NCBI GenBank assembly: GCA_902475535.1
Contig: CABRZR010000009.1
Coordinates: 1 to 64,000, forward strand
From: QAMH01 sp900556425
GTDB taxonomy: Bacteria; Actinomycetota; Coriobacteriia; Coriobacteriales; QAMH01
DNA length: 64,000 nt
Direction: 5' to 3'
This document shows positions 1-10,421 of the stretch, one piece after another (positions within the stretch are counted from its first letter, which is position 1; the number at the start of each line of letters is the position of its first letter). The translations under genes and the position numbers were made by a program. The notes below the pieces were generated by a model. That model worked only from the letters and a program-made list of their open reading frames with translations, ran no database searches and was not told the origin of the DNA.

Positions 1-166
1 ACACCCTATCCATACTCGATCGACTAGGCTTTACACACTTTTCTGCCTATATGCCCCATCTTCTTTTCTTTAATTTTTTGTGAAGGGGCCCTTTGTTGGG
101 GTATCGTTTCATTTGGAACGAAACGCATGCCAAACGCGTCCATTCCCATAGAGAGGGTAGGACCCC

Positions 167-685
167 GTGTCTCAACTGGATTTCATCCGGGTCAAGGATC
201 CGGAACGCATTGCCGAACTTGCGATTTTCGCAGAAGGCATCTTCAGGGAGTATTTCTCGACACTTCACGAGCCTGCGAAGGTCGATTACCTGGTAAATCA
301 CACCTTGTCGCTCGAGACGCTCACCACCGCCATTGCCGATGAGGGCTATGAGTACTACTTCGTCGATGACGCGCAGACGGGGGAGCATCTCGGGTTCGTC
401 GGCATCAGACCCGACGACGGCTTCCTCTACCTCAGCAAGCTCTACCTCATCAAGGGTGCGCGCGGCAGGGGTCTTGGCCGCGCCGAGTTCGAGTTCGTGA
501 AGCAGCGCGCGCGAGAGCACGGTCTCGGACGCATCAGGCTCACGTGCGCACGCGACAACATCGCGAGCCTCGATCGCTACGATCACATGGGGTTCAAGAG
601 AATCGCCTGCGTCAACAATGACGTTGGCGGCGGCTTTGAGATGAACGACTACCTGATGGAGTACACGCTCGAGGACGCTTCCTAG
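167..685 (+). CDS. GNAT-family N-acetyltransferase
   Basis: A 172-residue single-domain GNAT acetyltransferase that should transfer an acetyl group from acetyl-CoA to an amine; the substrate cannot be told. The acetyl-CoA loop (motif A) is visible as RGRGLGR at about residues 103-109, preceded by the YLSKLYLI beta strand and followed by the typical NIASLDRYDHMGF C-terminal block. The start is GTG, chosen because GAGAGGG lies about 9 bases upstream and because the next ATG codons fall in other frames. The gene converges on the ferredoxin gene and their stop codons overlap by 4 bp. Family assignment is firm, function unknown. Confidence 0.85.
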   Translation: MSQLDFIRVKDPERIAELAIFAEGIFREYFSTLHEPAKVDYLVNHTLSLETLTTAIADEGYEYYFVDDAQTGEHLGFVGIRPDDGFLYLSKLYLIKGARGRGLGRAEFEFVKQRAREHGLGRIRLTCARDNIASLDRYDHMGFKRIACVNNDVGGGFEMNDYLMEYTLEDAS

Positions 686-867
686 TCCTCGTCAACCTCG
701 ATGGCGCCGAGCGGGCACTCCTCCATGCACTCGCCGCAACCGTCGCAGCTATCCTCGTTTACAACTGAAGCGACGCTTCCGACAATGTCGAGCACGCCAT
801 TGGGGCAGGTATCAACGCAGATACCACATCCTGAACATTCGTCGATGTCTATCGTGGGCTGGGGCAT
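682..867 (-). CDS. 2[4Fe-4S] ferredoxin
   Basis: A 61-residue bacterial-type ferredoxin and cytoplasmic one-electron carrier. Two complete CxxCxxCxxxCP motifs are visible (CSGCGICVDTCP and CDGCGECMEECP), one for each [4Fe-4S] cluster, followed by an acidic tail. I start at the ATG of MPQPTID: the reading frame stays open further upstream, but that part has no family similarity, and GAAAGG precedes this ATG. It overlaps the stop of the convergent acetyltransferase gene. No partner enzyme is adjacent. The intact cysteines contrast with the molybdoenzyme small subunit at 38.5 kb. Confidence 0.9.
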   Translation of the reverse strand: MPQPTIDIDECSGCGICVDTCPNGVLDIVGSVASVVNEDSCDGCGECMEECPLGAIEVDED

Positions 868-1032
868 GTGCAAGCCTTTCGTCTCGGTAACATCACGTAT
901 GCAAAATAGCGGTAACCCCTCCATAAGGCAACATGTTTTTTGATTCGATTCCAAGAAGGCGGTTGGTGGCCGCTTGTTTGCGAATGATGCCAAGAAACAA
1001 AGAAGCCCACGGTCAAACTAAGAATATCTAAG

Positions 1033-1050
1033 TGTTACATATTGGTAACA
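1033..1050. promoter_or_regulatory. perfect inverted repeat, candidate operator
   Basis: TGTTAC and GTAACA form a perfect 6-bp inverted repeat with a 6-bp spacer. It lies in the divergent region between the ferredoxin gene and dnaK, about 25 bp upstream of the dnaK -35 box. A second symmetric pair, two TTATAA copies 5 bp apart, follows at 1055-1071. The regulator is unknown. Confidence 0.4.
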
Positions 1051-1073
1051 GGTGTTATAAATAGCTTATAAAA

Positions 1074-1103
1074 CTTGACAATAGGTCACTTAGATTTCAT
1101 AAT
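1074..1103 (+). promoter_or_regulatory. dnaK promoter with overlapping HAIR-like element
   Basis: TTGACA (1075-1080) and CATAAT (1098-1103) are separated by exactly 17 bp, a near-consensus sigma-70 promoter. The segment CTTGACA-N7-ACTTAGA (1074-1094) has the layout of the actinobacterial HAIR operator (CTTGAGT-N7-ACTCAAG) but only partial identity, 5/7 and 4/7. HspR is encoded at the end of this operon, so autorepression through this site is plausible but unproven. Confidence 0.6.
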
Positions 1104-1150
1104 GCTCAATGTAAATATATACGTAATTCCACATGAAGGAAGGCATAGAT

Positions 1151-3067
1151 ATGAGCAAGATTATTGGTATTGACCTTGGCACGACCAACTCGGCCATGGC
1201 GGTTCTCGAGGGCGGCGAGCCCACGATTATCGTCAACGCGGAAGGTGATCGCACCACTCCGTCCGTTGTCGGTTTCCGCAAGGATGGCGAGCGCGTCGTC
1301 GGCAAGGCAGCAAAGAACCAGGCTGTTACCAACCCCGAGAACACCGTTGCGTCTATCAAGCGCTTCATCGGTCGCAACTATGATGAGACCGAGTCCGAGC
1401 GCGCGACTGTCGCCTATAACGTCGTCAAGGGCAAGGACGGCCGTAACATGGTGCAGATCGACGGGCATGACTACACGCCCGAGGAGATTTCGGCCATGGT
1501 GCTCCAGAAGCTCAAGGCTGACGCCGAGAAGTACCTGGGCGAGCCGGTGACCGAGGCTGTCATCACCGTTCCGGCTTACTTCAACGACGCACAGCGTCAG
1601 GCAACCAAGGACGCTGGCAAGATCGCCGGCCTCGAGGTCAAGCGCATCATCAACGAGCCTACCGCAGCAGCGCTGGCTTACGGCCTTGACAAGAAGGGCG
1701 TCGACGAGAAGATCCTCGTCTTCGACCTCGGCGGTGGTACCTTTGACGTTTCCATCCTCGAGATGGGCGATGGCGTCTTCGAGGTTCTCGCGACCGCAGG
1801 CGACAACCACCTGGGTGGCGATGACTGGGATCAGCGCATCATCGATTGGCTGGCAGACAAGTTCAAGGCCGATCAGGGCGTGGACCTGCGCAAGGACAAG
1901 ATGGCTCTGCAGCGCCTCAAGGAAGCTGCCGAGAAGGCAAAGATGGAGCTCTCCAACACGCAGCAGGCGGCTATCAACCTGCCGTTCATCACGGCTGTCG
2001 ACGGCAACCCGGTCCATCTGGACTACTCGTTGACGCGTGCCGAGTTCGAGCGCATCACCGCAGACCTGCTCGAGCGTTGCAAGACGCCGGTCGAGACCGC
2101 GATGAAGGACGCTGGCCTTTCCAGCGGAGAGATTGACGAGGTCATCCTCGTTGGTGGCTCCACCCGTATGCCGGCTGTCCAAGAGGAAGTCAAGAAGATC
2201 ACGGGCAAGGATCCGCACATGGGCGTCAACCCGGACGAGGTCGTTGCCATTGGCGCGGCTATCCAGGGCGGCGTGCTCGGCGGTGACGTCGAGGGCATCC
2301 TGCTGCTCGATGTGACCCCGCTTTCGCTGGGCGTCGAGACCATGGGTGGCGTCATGACCAAGATGATCGATCGCAACACGACGATCCCGACGCGCAAGAC
2401 CGAGGTGTACTCCACGGCGGCCGACAACCAGACCTCCGTCGAGATTCACGTCCTGCAGGGCGAGCGCGAGTTCGCACGCGACAACAAGACGCTGGGTCGC
2501 TTCCAGCTGACGGGTATCCCGGCGGCACCGCGTGGCATCCCGCAGATCGAGGTCACGTTCGACATCGACGCCAACGGCATCGTTAACGTGTCCGCCAAGG
2601 ATCTGGGCACGGGTCAGGAGCAGAAGATCACGATCTCCGGTTCCACGGCTCTGTCCGACGAGGAAGTCGACCGCATGGTGGCCGACGCCCAGGATCACGC
2701 GGCCGAGGACGAGGCCCGCAAGGCCGAGGTCGAGACCCGCAACCAGGCCGACTCGATCGTCTACGCGACCGAGAAGACCCTCAAGGATCTGGGCGACAAG
2801 GTTCCGCAGGCGTCCAAGGACGAGGTCGAGGCAGCCATCGCAGCCGTCAAGACGGCTCTCGAGGGTAGCGATGTCGACGACATCAAGGCCAAGACCGAGG
2901 CCCTGCAGCAGGCAAGCTACAAGCTCGCCGAGATTGCGTACGGCAACGGTCAGCAGGCTGACGGTCAGCCGGGCAACACCGCAAGCGGTTCGTACGACAC
3001 CAACGCCGGTGGCGACGAGGTCGTCGATGCCGACTACGAGGTCGTTGACGACGAGAAGGACAACTAA
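1151..3067 (+). CDS. dnaK: molecular chaperone DnaK (Hsp70)
   Basis: A 638-residue Hsp70 of normal length. The N-terminal ATPase domain begins GIDLGTTNS, with the phosphate loop FDLGGGTFDVS and the adenosine motif VILVGGSTRMP. The substrate-binding domain follows (VTPLSLGVET onwards), then a helical lid and an acidic tail ending EVVDDEKDN. It folds and refolds client proteins in the cytoplasm with GrpE and DnaJ. The start is the ATG of MSKIIGIDLG rather than the ATG 18 bp upstream, because AAGGAAGG lies in front of it. It opens the chaperone operon, with grpE following after 2 bp. Codon choice is strongly biased, as expected for high expression. Confidence 0.97.
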   Translation: MSKIIGIDLGTTNSAMAVLEGGEPTIIVNAEGDRTTPSVVGFRKDGERVVGKAAKNQAVTNPENTVASIKRFIGRNYDETESERATVAYNVVKGKDGRNMVQIDGHDYTPEEISAMVLQKLKADAEKYLGEPVTEAVITVPAYFNDAQRQATKDAGKIAGLEVKRIINEPTAAALAYGLDKKGVDEKILVFDLGGGTFDVSILEMGDGVFEVLATAGDNHLGGDDWDQRIIDWLADKFKADQGVDLRKDKMALQRLKEAAEKAKMELSNTQQAAINLPFITAVDGNPVHLDYSLTRAEFERITADLLERCKTPVETAMKDAGLSSGEIDEVILVGGSTRMPAVQEEVKKITGKDPHMGVNPDEVVAIGAAIQGGVLGGDVEGILLLDVTPLSLGVETMGGVMTKMIDRNTTIPTRKTEVYSTAADNQTSVEIHVLQGEREFARDNKTLGRFQLTGIPAAPRGIPQIEVTFDIDANGIVNVSAKDLGTGQEQKITISGSTALSDEEVDRMVADAQDHAAEDEARKAEVETRNQADSIVYATEKTLKDLGDKVPQASKDEVEAAIAAVKTALEGSDVDDIKAKTEALQQASYKLAEIAYGNGQQADGQPGNTASGSYDTNAGGDEVVDADYEVVDDEKDN

Positions 3068-3069
3068 TC

Positions 3070-3696
3070 ATGTCCGCCGCGCAGAAAGACGATACGCTCA
3101 AAGGGGCTGCCACTGGCAGCCCCGAGGGCGCTAGCCCCGTAGACGAGAACGTCGAAGAGGCCATCGAAGCCGAGGTCATCGAGGAGCAAGACGAGGTCCA
3201 GGAGGACACTCCCAATCTCTTCGAGGCCATCACGGCCGAGGTGACCGAGCTGCGCGATCGCTACGCGAGGCTGCAAGCAGAGTGGGATAACTACCGCAAG
3301 CGCACGCAGGCAGAGCGTGAGTCCGAGCGTGTGCGTGCCTCGGAGAACCTCGTCATGGATTTGCTCCCCCTGCTCGACGACCTCGAGCGTGCCATCAAGC
3401 ATGCGAGGGAGACGGGCGAGGGTGGCACCCTGACGGATGGCGTCGAGGCTATCCAGAACAAGTTTCTGCAGATTCTGGAGAAACACAAAGTCACGCAAAT
3501 CGCCGCGCTGGGCAAGCCGTTTGATGCGATGCAGCATCAGGCAGTTGGCACCGAGGAGGACGCAAGCGTCCCCGAGGAGACGGTCGTCAATGTGTTCCAG
3601 CAAGGCTACAAGATGGGCGAGCGTGTCATACGCCCCGCAATGGTCGTGACGAGCACCGGAGGCCCCGCACGGGAGCCGCAGGGAGCTAACGAGTAA
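3070..3696 (+). CDS. grpE: nucleotide exchange factor GrpE
   Basis: A 208-residue GrpE that drives ADP release from DnaK. An acidic, poorly conserved N-terminal 55 residues leads into a long helix (ITAEVTELRDRYARLQAEWDNYRKR, split here by family convention into the dimer coiled coil and the conserved DNYRKR end). The beta wing contains the signature from FDAMQHQAV to NVFQQGYKMGERVIRPAMV. It starts 2 bp after the dnaK stop, so the two are probably translationally coupled. No oddities. Confidence 0.95.
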   Translation: MSAAQKDDTLKGAATGSPEGASPVDENVEEAIEAEVIEEQDEVQEDTPNLFEAITAEVTELRDRYARLQAEWDNYRKRTQAERESERVRASENLVMDLLPLLDDLERAIKHARETGEGGTLTDGVEAIQNKFLQILEKHKVTQIAALGKPFDAMQHQAVGTEEDASVPEETVVNVFQQGYKMGERVIRPAMVVTSTGGPAREPQGANE

Positions 3697-3704
3697 TAGT
3701 CGGG

Positions 3705-3730
3705 GAAACGCGTTCGTAAGAGCGCGTTTC
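3705..3730 (+). terminator. intraoperonic hairpin between grpE and dnaJ
   Basis: GAAACGCG (3705-3712) pairs with CGCGTTTC (3723-3730) across a 10-nt loop, and TTCTTGT follows. It could act as a weak terminator or attenuator that lowers dnaJ, hspR and downstream expression relative to dnaK-grpE, or as an RNA stability element. Confidence 0.5.
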
Positions 3731-3758
3731 TTCTTGTAGATAGAAAGGTGGAAGACGC

Positions 3759-4736
3759 ATGTCAAAGAACTACTACGACATACTCGGCGTGAAGAAGTCC
3801 GCTTCCGCCGATGAGATAAAGAAGGCGTTTCGCAAGCTCGCCCAGAAGCATCATCCCGATGCGGGTGGCGATGAGGAGACGTTCAAGGAGATTAACGAGG
3901 CCTACGAAGTCCTCTCTGATCCCGAGAAGAAGGAGCAGTACGACACCTACGGAACCGTAGGCAACTTCGCCGACCAGGCTGGTGCCTGGGGCGGTGCGGG
4001 CCAGGGATGGCCCGGCGGTGGCGGTCGTACCTACACCTACACTTCCAGTGGCGATGGCGCGGGCTTTGATTGGTCCGACATCTTCAGCAACATTCGCGGT
4101 GGCGATGGGGCGTTCGGCAGCGATTGGGATTTCAACGTCAATCGGGCGCATAAGGGCCAGGACCTCCAGACCTCCATCGAGCTCACGTTCGACGAGGCGT
4201 TCAAGGGCACGACGAAGAAGGTCTCGATCAGGATTCCGAGTACGGGCGATACCGAGACGGTCACGGTCAAGGTGCCGGAGGGCGCCGTTGACGGCGGCAG
4301 GTTGCGGTTCCGTGGCAAGGGCGAGCACGGCACCAACGGCGGCGAGCGAGGCGACTTGCTCATCGTCACGAAGATCGCCGAGCACCCCGTGTACAAGCGC
4401 GAGAAGGCGGATGTCGTGATGGAGCTTCCCGTCAGCATCGACGAAGCGATACTCGGCGCGAGCATCGTCATTCCCGCCCCAGACGGCACGCGCGTCAAGC
4501 TGCGCGTCCCCGCAGGCACGCAAGACGGCAAGGTCCTGCGCGTCAAGGGCAAGGGTGCCAAGGACGTGAAGGGCAAGAAGGGTACGGGCGACCTGCGCAT
4601 CAAGGTGAAGGTCGAGACACCCAAGAACCTCAACGCCGAGCAGAAGAAGGCCATCGAGGAGTTTCGCGCTGCATCTCCTTCACCGGACACGCTGCGAAGC
4701 GCCTTGAACGATCAGATGAAGGCCGTCAAGGCATAG
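3759..4736 (+). CDS. dnaJ: DnaJ-like co-chaperone lacking the zinc finger (CbpA/DnaJ2 type)
   Basis: A 325-residue J-domain protein that stimulates DnaK ATPase activity. The J domain occupies residues 1-65 with the essential HPD in KHHPDAGG. A Gly/Trp-rich linker (about 66-125) follows, then two C-terminal substrate-binding beta domains (GQDLQTSIELTFDEAFKG onwards). The four CxxCxGxG repeats of classical DnaJ are absent, so it is closer to CbpA/DnaJ2. It lies in the chaperone operon directly before hspR. The symbol dnaJ is used for its operon position. Confidence 0.9.
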   Translation: MSKNYYDILGVKKSASADEIKKAFRKLAQKHHPDAGGDEETFKEINEAYEVLSDPEKKEQYDTYGTVGNFADQAGAWGGAGQGWPGGGGRTYTYTSSGDGAGFDWSDIFSNIRGGDGAFGSDWDFNVNRAHKGQDLQTSIELTFDEAFKGTTKKVSIRIPSTGDTETVTVKVPEGAVDGGRLRFRGKGEHGTNGGERGDLLIVTKIAEHPVYKREKADVVMELPVSIDEAILGASIVIPAPDGTRVKLRVPAGTQDGKVLRVKGKGAKDVKGKKGTGDLRIKVKVETPKNLNAEQKKAIEEFRAASPSPDTLRSALNDQMKAVKA

Positions 4737-4751
4737 GACAAGGAGCGCGTT

Positions 4752-5150
4752 ATGGCACAGACAGATAGGAACAAGCCGCTCTACATGATTAGCGTCGCAG
4801 CCGATCTTGCCGGGCTTCATCCGCAGACCCTGCGCATCTACGAGGCAAAGGGTCTCGTGTCGCCCCAGCGCACGAGCGGCAACACACGCATGTACTCGCA
4901 AGCCGACGTTGATCGCCTGGAGCTCATCGGCAGGCTTACGGACGAAGGTATCAACCTGGCCGGCGTCATGCGCATCCTCGACCAAAAGGAGCGCATGCGC
5001 GAGATCCAGGCGGAGGCCGACAAGCTGCGCGAGGAGGTCGAGCGCCTGCATGATGCCATGCACGAGCTCGAGATGCGCCAGACAATTGCGACGCTCATGA
5101 ACAAGCCGGACCATTCCAGGCTCCTGAGCGAGGGCTTCACCGGCTTGTAA
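4752..5150 (+). CDS. hspR: heat-shock repressor HspR (MerR family)
   Basis: A 132-residue MerR-type regulator. The winged helix (MISVAADLAGLHPQTLRIYEAKGLVSP is the region, residues about 12-40) is followed by RTSGNTRMYSQADVDRL and a coiled-coil dimerisation helix (about 80-115). In actinobacteria HspR binds HAIR operators with DnaK as co-repressor and shuts down the dnaK operon and clpB. Its place between dnaJ and clpB fits that role and suggests feedback on this operon. The 15-bp gap from dnaJ contains AAGGAGCG as ribosome-binding site. Confidence 0.93.
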   Translation: MAQTDRNKPLYMISVAADLAGLHPQTLRIYEAKGLVSPQRTSGNTRMYSQADVDRLELIGRLTDEGINLAGVMRILDQKERMREIQAEADKLREEVERLHDAMHELEMRQTIATLMNKPDHSRLLSEGFTGL

Positions 5151-5169
5151 TGCACGACGTTCGCATTAC
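5147..5169. promoter_or_regulatory. inverted repeat at the hspR/clpB junction
   Basis: GTAATGC (5147-5153) and GCATTAC (5163-5169) are perfect complements across 9 bp and overlap the hspR stop codon. No T-run follows, so it may be an RNA hairpin attenuating read-through into clpB or a protein binding site. It does not match the HAIR consensus. Confidence 0.35.
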
Positions 5170-5252
5170 GCAAATTGAAAAGAAGTGGTCGCGTTGTTTC
5201 CTTCGAGGAGGTTCGCGGCGTGCATATATAACTGAATAGTGGAGGAATAAAA

Positions 5253-7838
<2,586 letters not shown>

Positions 7839-7870
7839 CGACGGCTCGAAGATGTGAGCAAACTGTGTAG

Positions 7871-7905
7871 AAAGGGAGTCAGTTTTTGAAGCTGGCTCCC
7901 TTTTT
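7871..7905 (+). terminator. rho-independent terminator after clpB
   Basis: AAAGGGAGTCAG (7871-7882) pairs with CTGGCTCCC plus TTT (7892-7903) with one G-T pair, across a 9-nt loop, and ends in a T5 run. It closes the chaperone operon. Confidence 0.9.
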
Positions 7906-7928
7906 CATGTGGGGACAATCTTTACTGT

Positions 7929-7934
7929 TATCAT
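7929..7934 (+). promoter_or_regulatory. -10 box of a probable leaderless promoter for the P-type ATPase
   Basis: TATCAT ends 7 bp before the ATG at 7942 and there is no Shine-Dalgarno sequence. Transcription would begin at or next to the A of the start codon. It belongs to a set of six such promoters in the window. Confidence 0.45.
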
Positions 7935-7941
7935 CGAGCGT

Positions 7942-10335
7942 ATGGAAGAGACGCAGCAACACATGCAGCCTATACAGGGTCTGAGCACGGCAGAAGTCAA
8001 CGAGCGTATCGCCGCCGGCAAAGTCAACGAGAACGCCGATGTGCACACGCGCAGCATCCCGCGCATCGTGCGCGACAACATCTGCACGCTCTTCAACCTC
8101 GTCAACATCATCCTCGCCATCGCCATCTTCTGGACGGGTTCGTATCGCAACCTCCTGTTCATGGCGATCATCATCTGCAACATCGTCATCGGCATCTACC
8201 AGGAGGTGCGCTCCAAGCTCACCATCGATCGCCTCTCGGTCATCACCTCATCCAAGGCGCACGTCATTCGTGACGGCAAGCAAATGAACATCATGCTCGA
8301 CCAGATCGTCCTCGATGACGTCATCATGCTCGAGCGTGGCGATCAAGTGCCTTCGGACTGCGAGGTCATCGAAGGCTCATGCAGCGCTAACGAGAGCCTG
8401 CTCACGGGCGAGGCGGACCTCGTGCCGAAAAAGGTGGGCGACGAGCTGTACTCCGGAAGCTTCATCAGCTCCGGTTCCTGCATCGCGCGTGTCACCGCCG
8501 TGGGCGCGGATAACTACGCGACAAAGATTAACAACGAGGCCAAGGTCTATCGCAAGGTGCGCTCCGACATCATGGAGTCGCTGCGCAAGATCATCAAGTT
8601 CGTCACCGTGCTCATCGTGCCCCTCGGTGCCGCACTCGTCATCAAGGAGTGCTGGCTCGGCGGCGGCACGATCGATTCCGCGATCCTGCATACCTCGGCA
8701 GCGCTCGTCGGGATGATCCCGCAGGGGCTCATCCTGCTGACCTCGGCCGTGCTTGCCGTGAGCGTCATTCGCCTCGCGCAGCACAAGGTGCTCGTCCAGG
8801 AGCTGTACTGCGTCGAGACGCTCGCTCGCGTCGATGTTGTGTGCCTCGACAAGACGGGCACCATCACCACGGGCGAGATGGACGTCGACGAGGTCATTCC
8901 CTTCGATGGCGTGCCCTATGACGAGGCCTTGCACGCGCTCGTCGCGCTTGACGCGCTCTCGAAGGACGATAACGAGACCGCCAAGGCCATCAAGGCCTAC
9001 ATCACCGGGCTCGAAGAGCGTCCCGATGCCCCCAAGGCCGTGCAGGGCGAGACGCGTTACGTGCCGTTTTCCTCCGAGCGCAAGTATTCGGGCGTCTGCT
9101 ACGGCAGCGATGCCGGCAACTATGCCATGGGTGCGGCCGAATTCGTCCTGAAGGGATCTGACGAGTTGCCCGAGGTGCTCGAGAAGATCGAGCGGCTTGC
9201 GGGCGTGCGTCGCGTGCTCGTGCTCGCCAAGGTCGCCGACTTCGACAAGGAAGATGAGATCGTCGGGCCGGTCGAGCCGCTCGCACTCATCTTCATCCGC
9301 GATCGCGTGCGTCCCACGGCAGCCCAGACGCTCGACTACTTCAAGCAGCAGGGTGTGCGCATCAACATCATCAGCGGTGATGCGGTCGAGACGGTATCGA
9401 ACATCGCCGCCTCCGTGGGCGTGCCCGATGCCGATAAATGCATCGACATGAGCACCGTGACCACCGAGGAGGAGCTCCGCGAGGCGGCGCGCACCTGTCG
9501 CGTCTTCGGGCGCGTGAGTCCCGCGCAGAAGAAGCAGCTCGTTGTGGCGCTGCAGGATCAGGGCCATACCGTCGCCATGACCGGCGATGGCGTGAACGAC
9601 GTCCTCGCGCTGCATGCGGCGGATTGCTCGGTCGCCATGGGTACGGGGTCGGATGCCGCGCGCAGCATCGCCCAGCTCATATTGCTCGACGATGACTTCG
9701 CCTCGATGCCGCCTGTCGTCGCCGAGGGTCGTCGCTCCATCAACAACCTGCAGCGATCGGGCTCGCTGTTTCTCGTCAAGACGATCTTCTCCGTTGTCAT
9801 GTCGCTCATGTTCATCTTCATCGTGAGCTATAACTATCCCTTCGTGACCATCCAGCTCACGCTCATCGATGCCTTTACCGTGGGCATCCCGTCCTTCGTC
9901 CTCGCGCTCGAACCCAATCGCGACCTCATTCGCGGCGAGTTCCTACGCAACGTCATCACGCGTGCCATACCGGGAGCCATCTGCGTCATAACCTCGGTCG
10001 TCATCGCCGTCATATTCTGCTTCGTGACCGGTCACTCCCAGGATCAGTTCTCGACGATGTGCGTCGTCCTCACCTGCGTGTCGGGTGTCAACCTCGTCAT
10101 ACGTCTTTCGATTCCCTTCAATTACATACGTACGGCGCTGCTTGTCGTCATTCTCGCGGGACTGCTGCTTGGCATATTCGTCTTTGGTCCTGTCTTCATG
10201 CTCGTGCCGCTCACGGGCGAGATGGCCATCGCAACCCTCGTCGCCGCGCTGTTCATCACGGTTCTCTTCAACGTCCTCTTTAACGTCGCGCTCGATCGGG
10301 AACGCGCCTATCTCGATTCGCTTGCGGGCGAATAG
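7942..10335 (+). CDS. CtpE-like P-type cation (Ca2+) ATPase
   Basis: A 797-residue P-type ATPase, an integral membrane pump that uses a phospho-aspartate cycle. The actuator-domain loop ESLLTGEAD, the phosphorylation motif CLDKTGTIT (Asp at about residue 303), and the hinge MTGDGVNDVLALHAAD are intact. The remembered mycobacterial CtpE, a Ca2+ uptake ATPase, matches in order and wording (NICTLFNLVN, GDQVPSD, KVLVQELYCVETLARVDVVC). There are about ten TM helices. I start at the ATG of MEETQQ because a -10 box sits 7 bp upstream; an in-frame ATG at 7909 would overlap the clpB terminator tail. Ca2+ specificity is inferred. Confidence 0.88.
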   Translation: MEETQQHMQPIQGLSTAEVNERIAAGKVNENADVHTRSIPRIVRDNICTLFNLVNIILAIAIFWTGSYRNLLFMAIIICNIVIGIYQEVRSKLTIDRLSVITSSKAHVIRDGKQMNIMLDQIVLDDVIMLERGDQVPSDCEVIEGSCSANESLLTGEADLVPKKVGDELYSGSFISSGSCIARVTAVGADNYATKINNEAKVYRKVRSDIMESLRKIIKFVTVLIVPLGAALVIKECWLGGGTIDSAILHTSAALVGMIPQGLILLTSAVLAVSVIRLAQHKVLVQELYCVETLARVDVVCLDKTGTITTGEMDVDEVIPFDGVPYDEALHALVALDALSKDDNETAKAIKAYITGLEERPDAPKAVQGETRYVPFSSERKYSGVCYGSDAGNYAMGAAEFVLKGSDELPEVLEKIERLAGVRRVLVLAKVADFDKEDEIVGPVEPLALIFIRDRVRPTAAQTLDYFKQQGVRINIISGDAVETVSNIAASVGVPDADKCIDMSTVTTEEELREAARTCRVFGRVSPAQKKQLVVALQDQGHTVAMTGDGVNDVLALHAADCSVAMGTGSDAARSIAQLILLDDDFASMPPVVAEGRRSINNLQRSGSLFLVKTIFSVVMSLMFIFIVSYNYPFVTIQLTLIDAFTVGIPSFVLALEPNRDLIRGEFLRNVITRAIPGAICVITSVVIAVIFCFVTGHSQDQFSTMCVVLTCVSGVNLVIRLSIPFNYIRTALLVVILAGLLLGIFVFGPVFMLVPLTGEMAIATLVAALFITVLFNVLFNVALDRERAYLDSLAGE

Positions 10336-10349
10336 GCATCCCCTGAGAA

Positions 10350-10382
10350 AATGAGACAGTTGCTCAGAGCAATTGTCTCATT
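10350..10382. terminator. hairpin after the P-type ATPase gene
   Basis: AATGAGACAGTTGCTC (10350-10365) and GAGCAATTGTCTCATT (10367-10382) pair with one G-T, separated by a single base. No long T-run follows, so it may work as a bidirectional or rho-assisted terminator. The AATGAGACA end also occurs in the palindrome after tilS at 62963. Confidence 0.6.
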
Positions 10383-10406
10383 CGTGCCATATGCCATCTG
10401 AACGGC

Positions 10407-10412
10407 TATAAT
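10407..10412 (+). promoter_or_regulatory. TATAAT box of a leaderless promoter for trkH
   Basis: A perfect TATAAT ends 9 bp before the ATG at 10422, with no ribosome-binding site between them. The spacing places the transcription start at or 1-2 nt before the start codon. Confidence 0.6.
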
Positions 10413-10421
10413 CCGCGTATT

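Noticed and set aside
1..166. A promoter or gene at the left edge
   Set aside because: Hexamer-like pieces are present (TTTACA, TATATG) but at a 12-bp spacing, and short frames there have no support.
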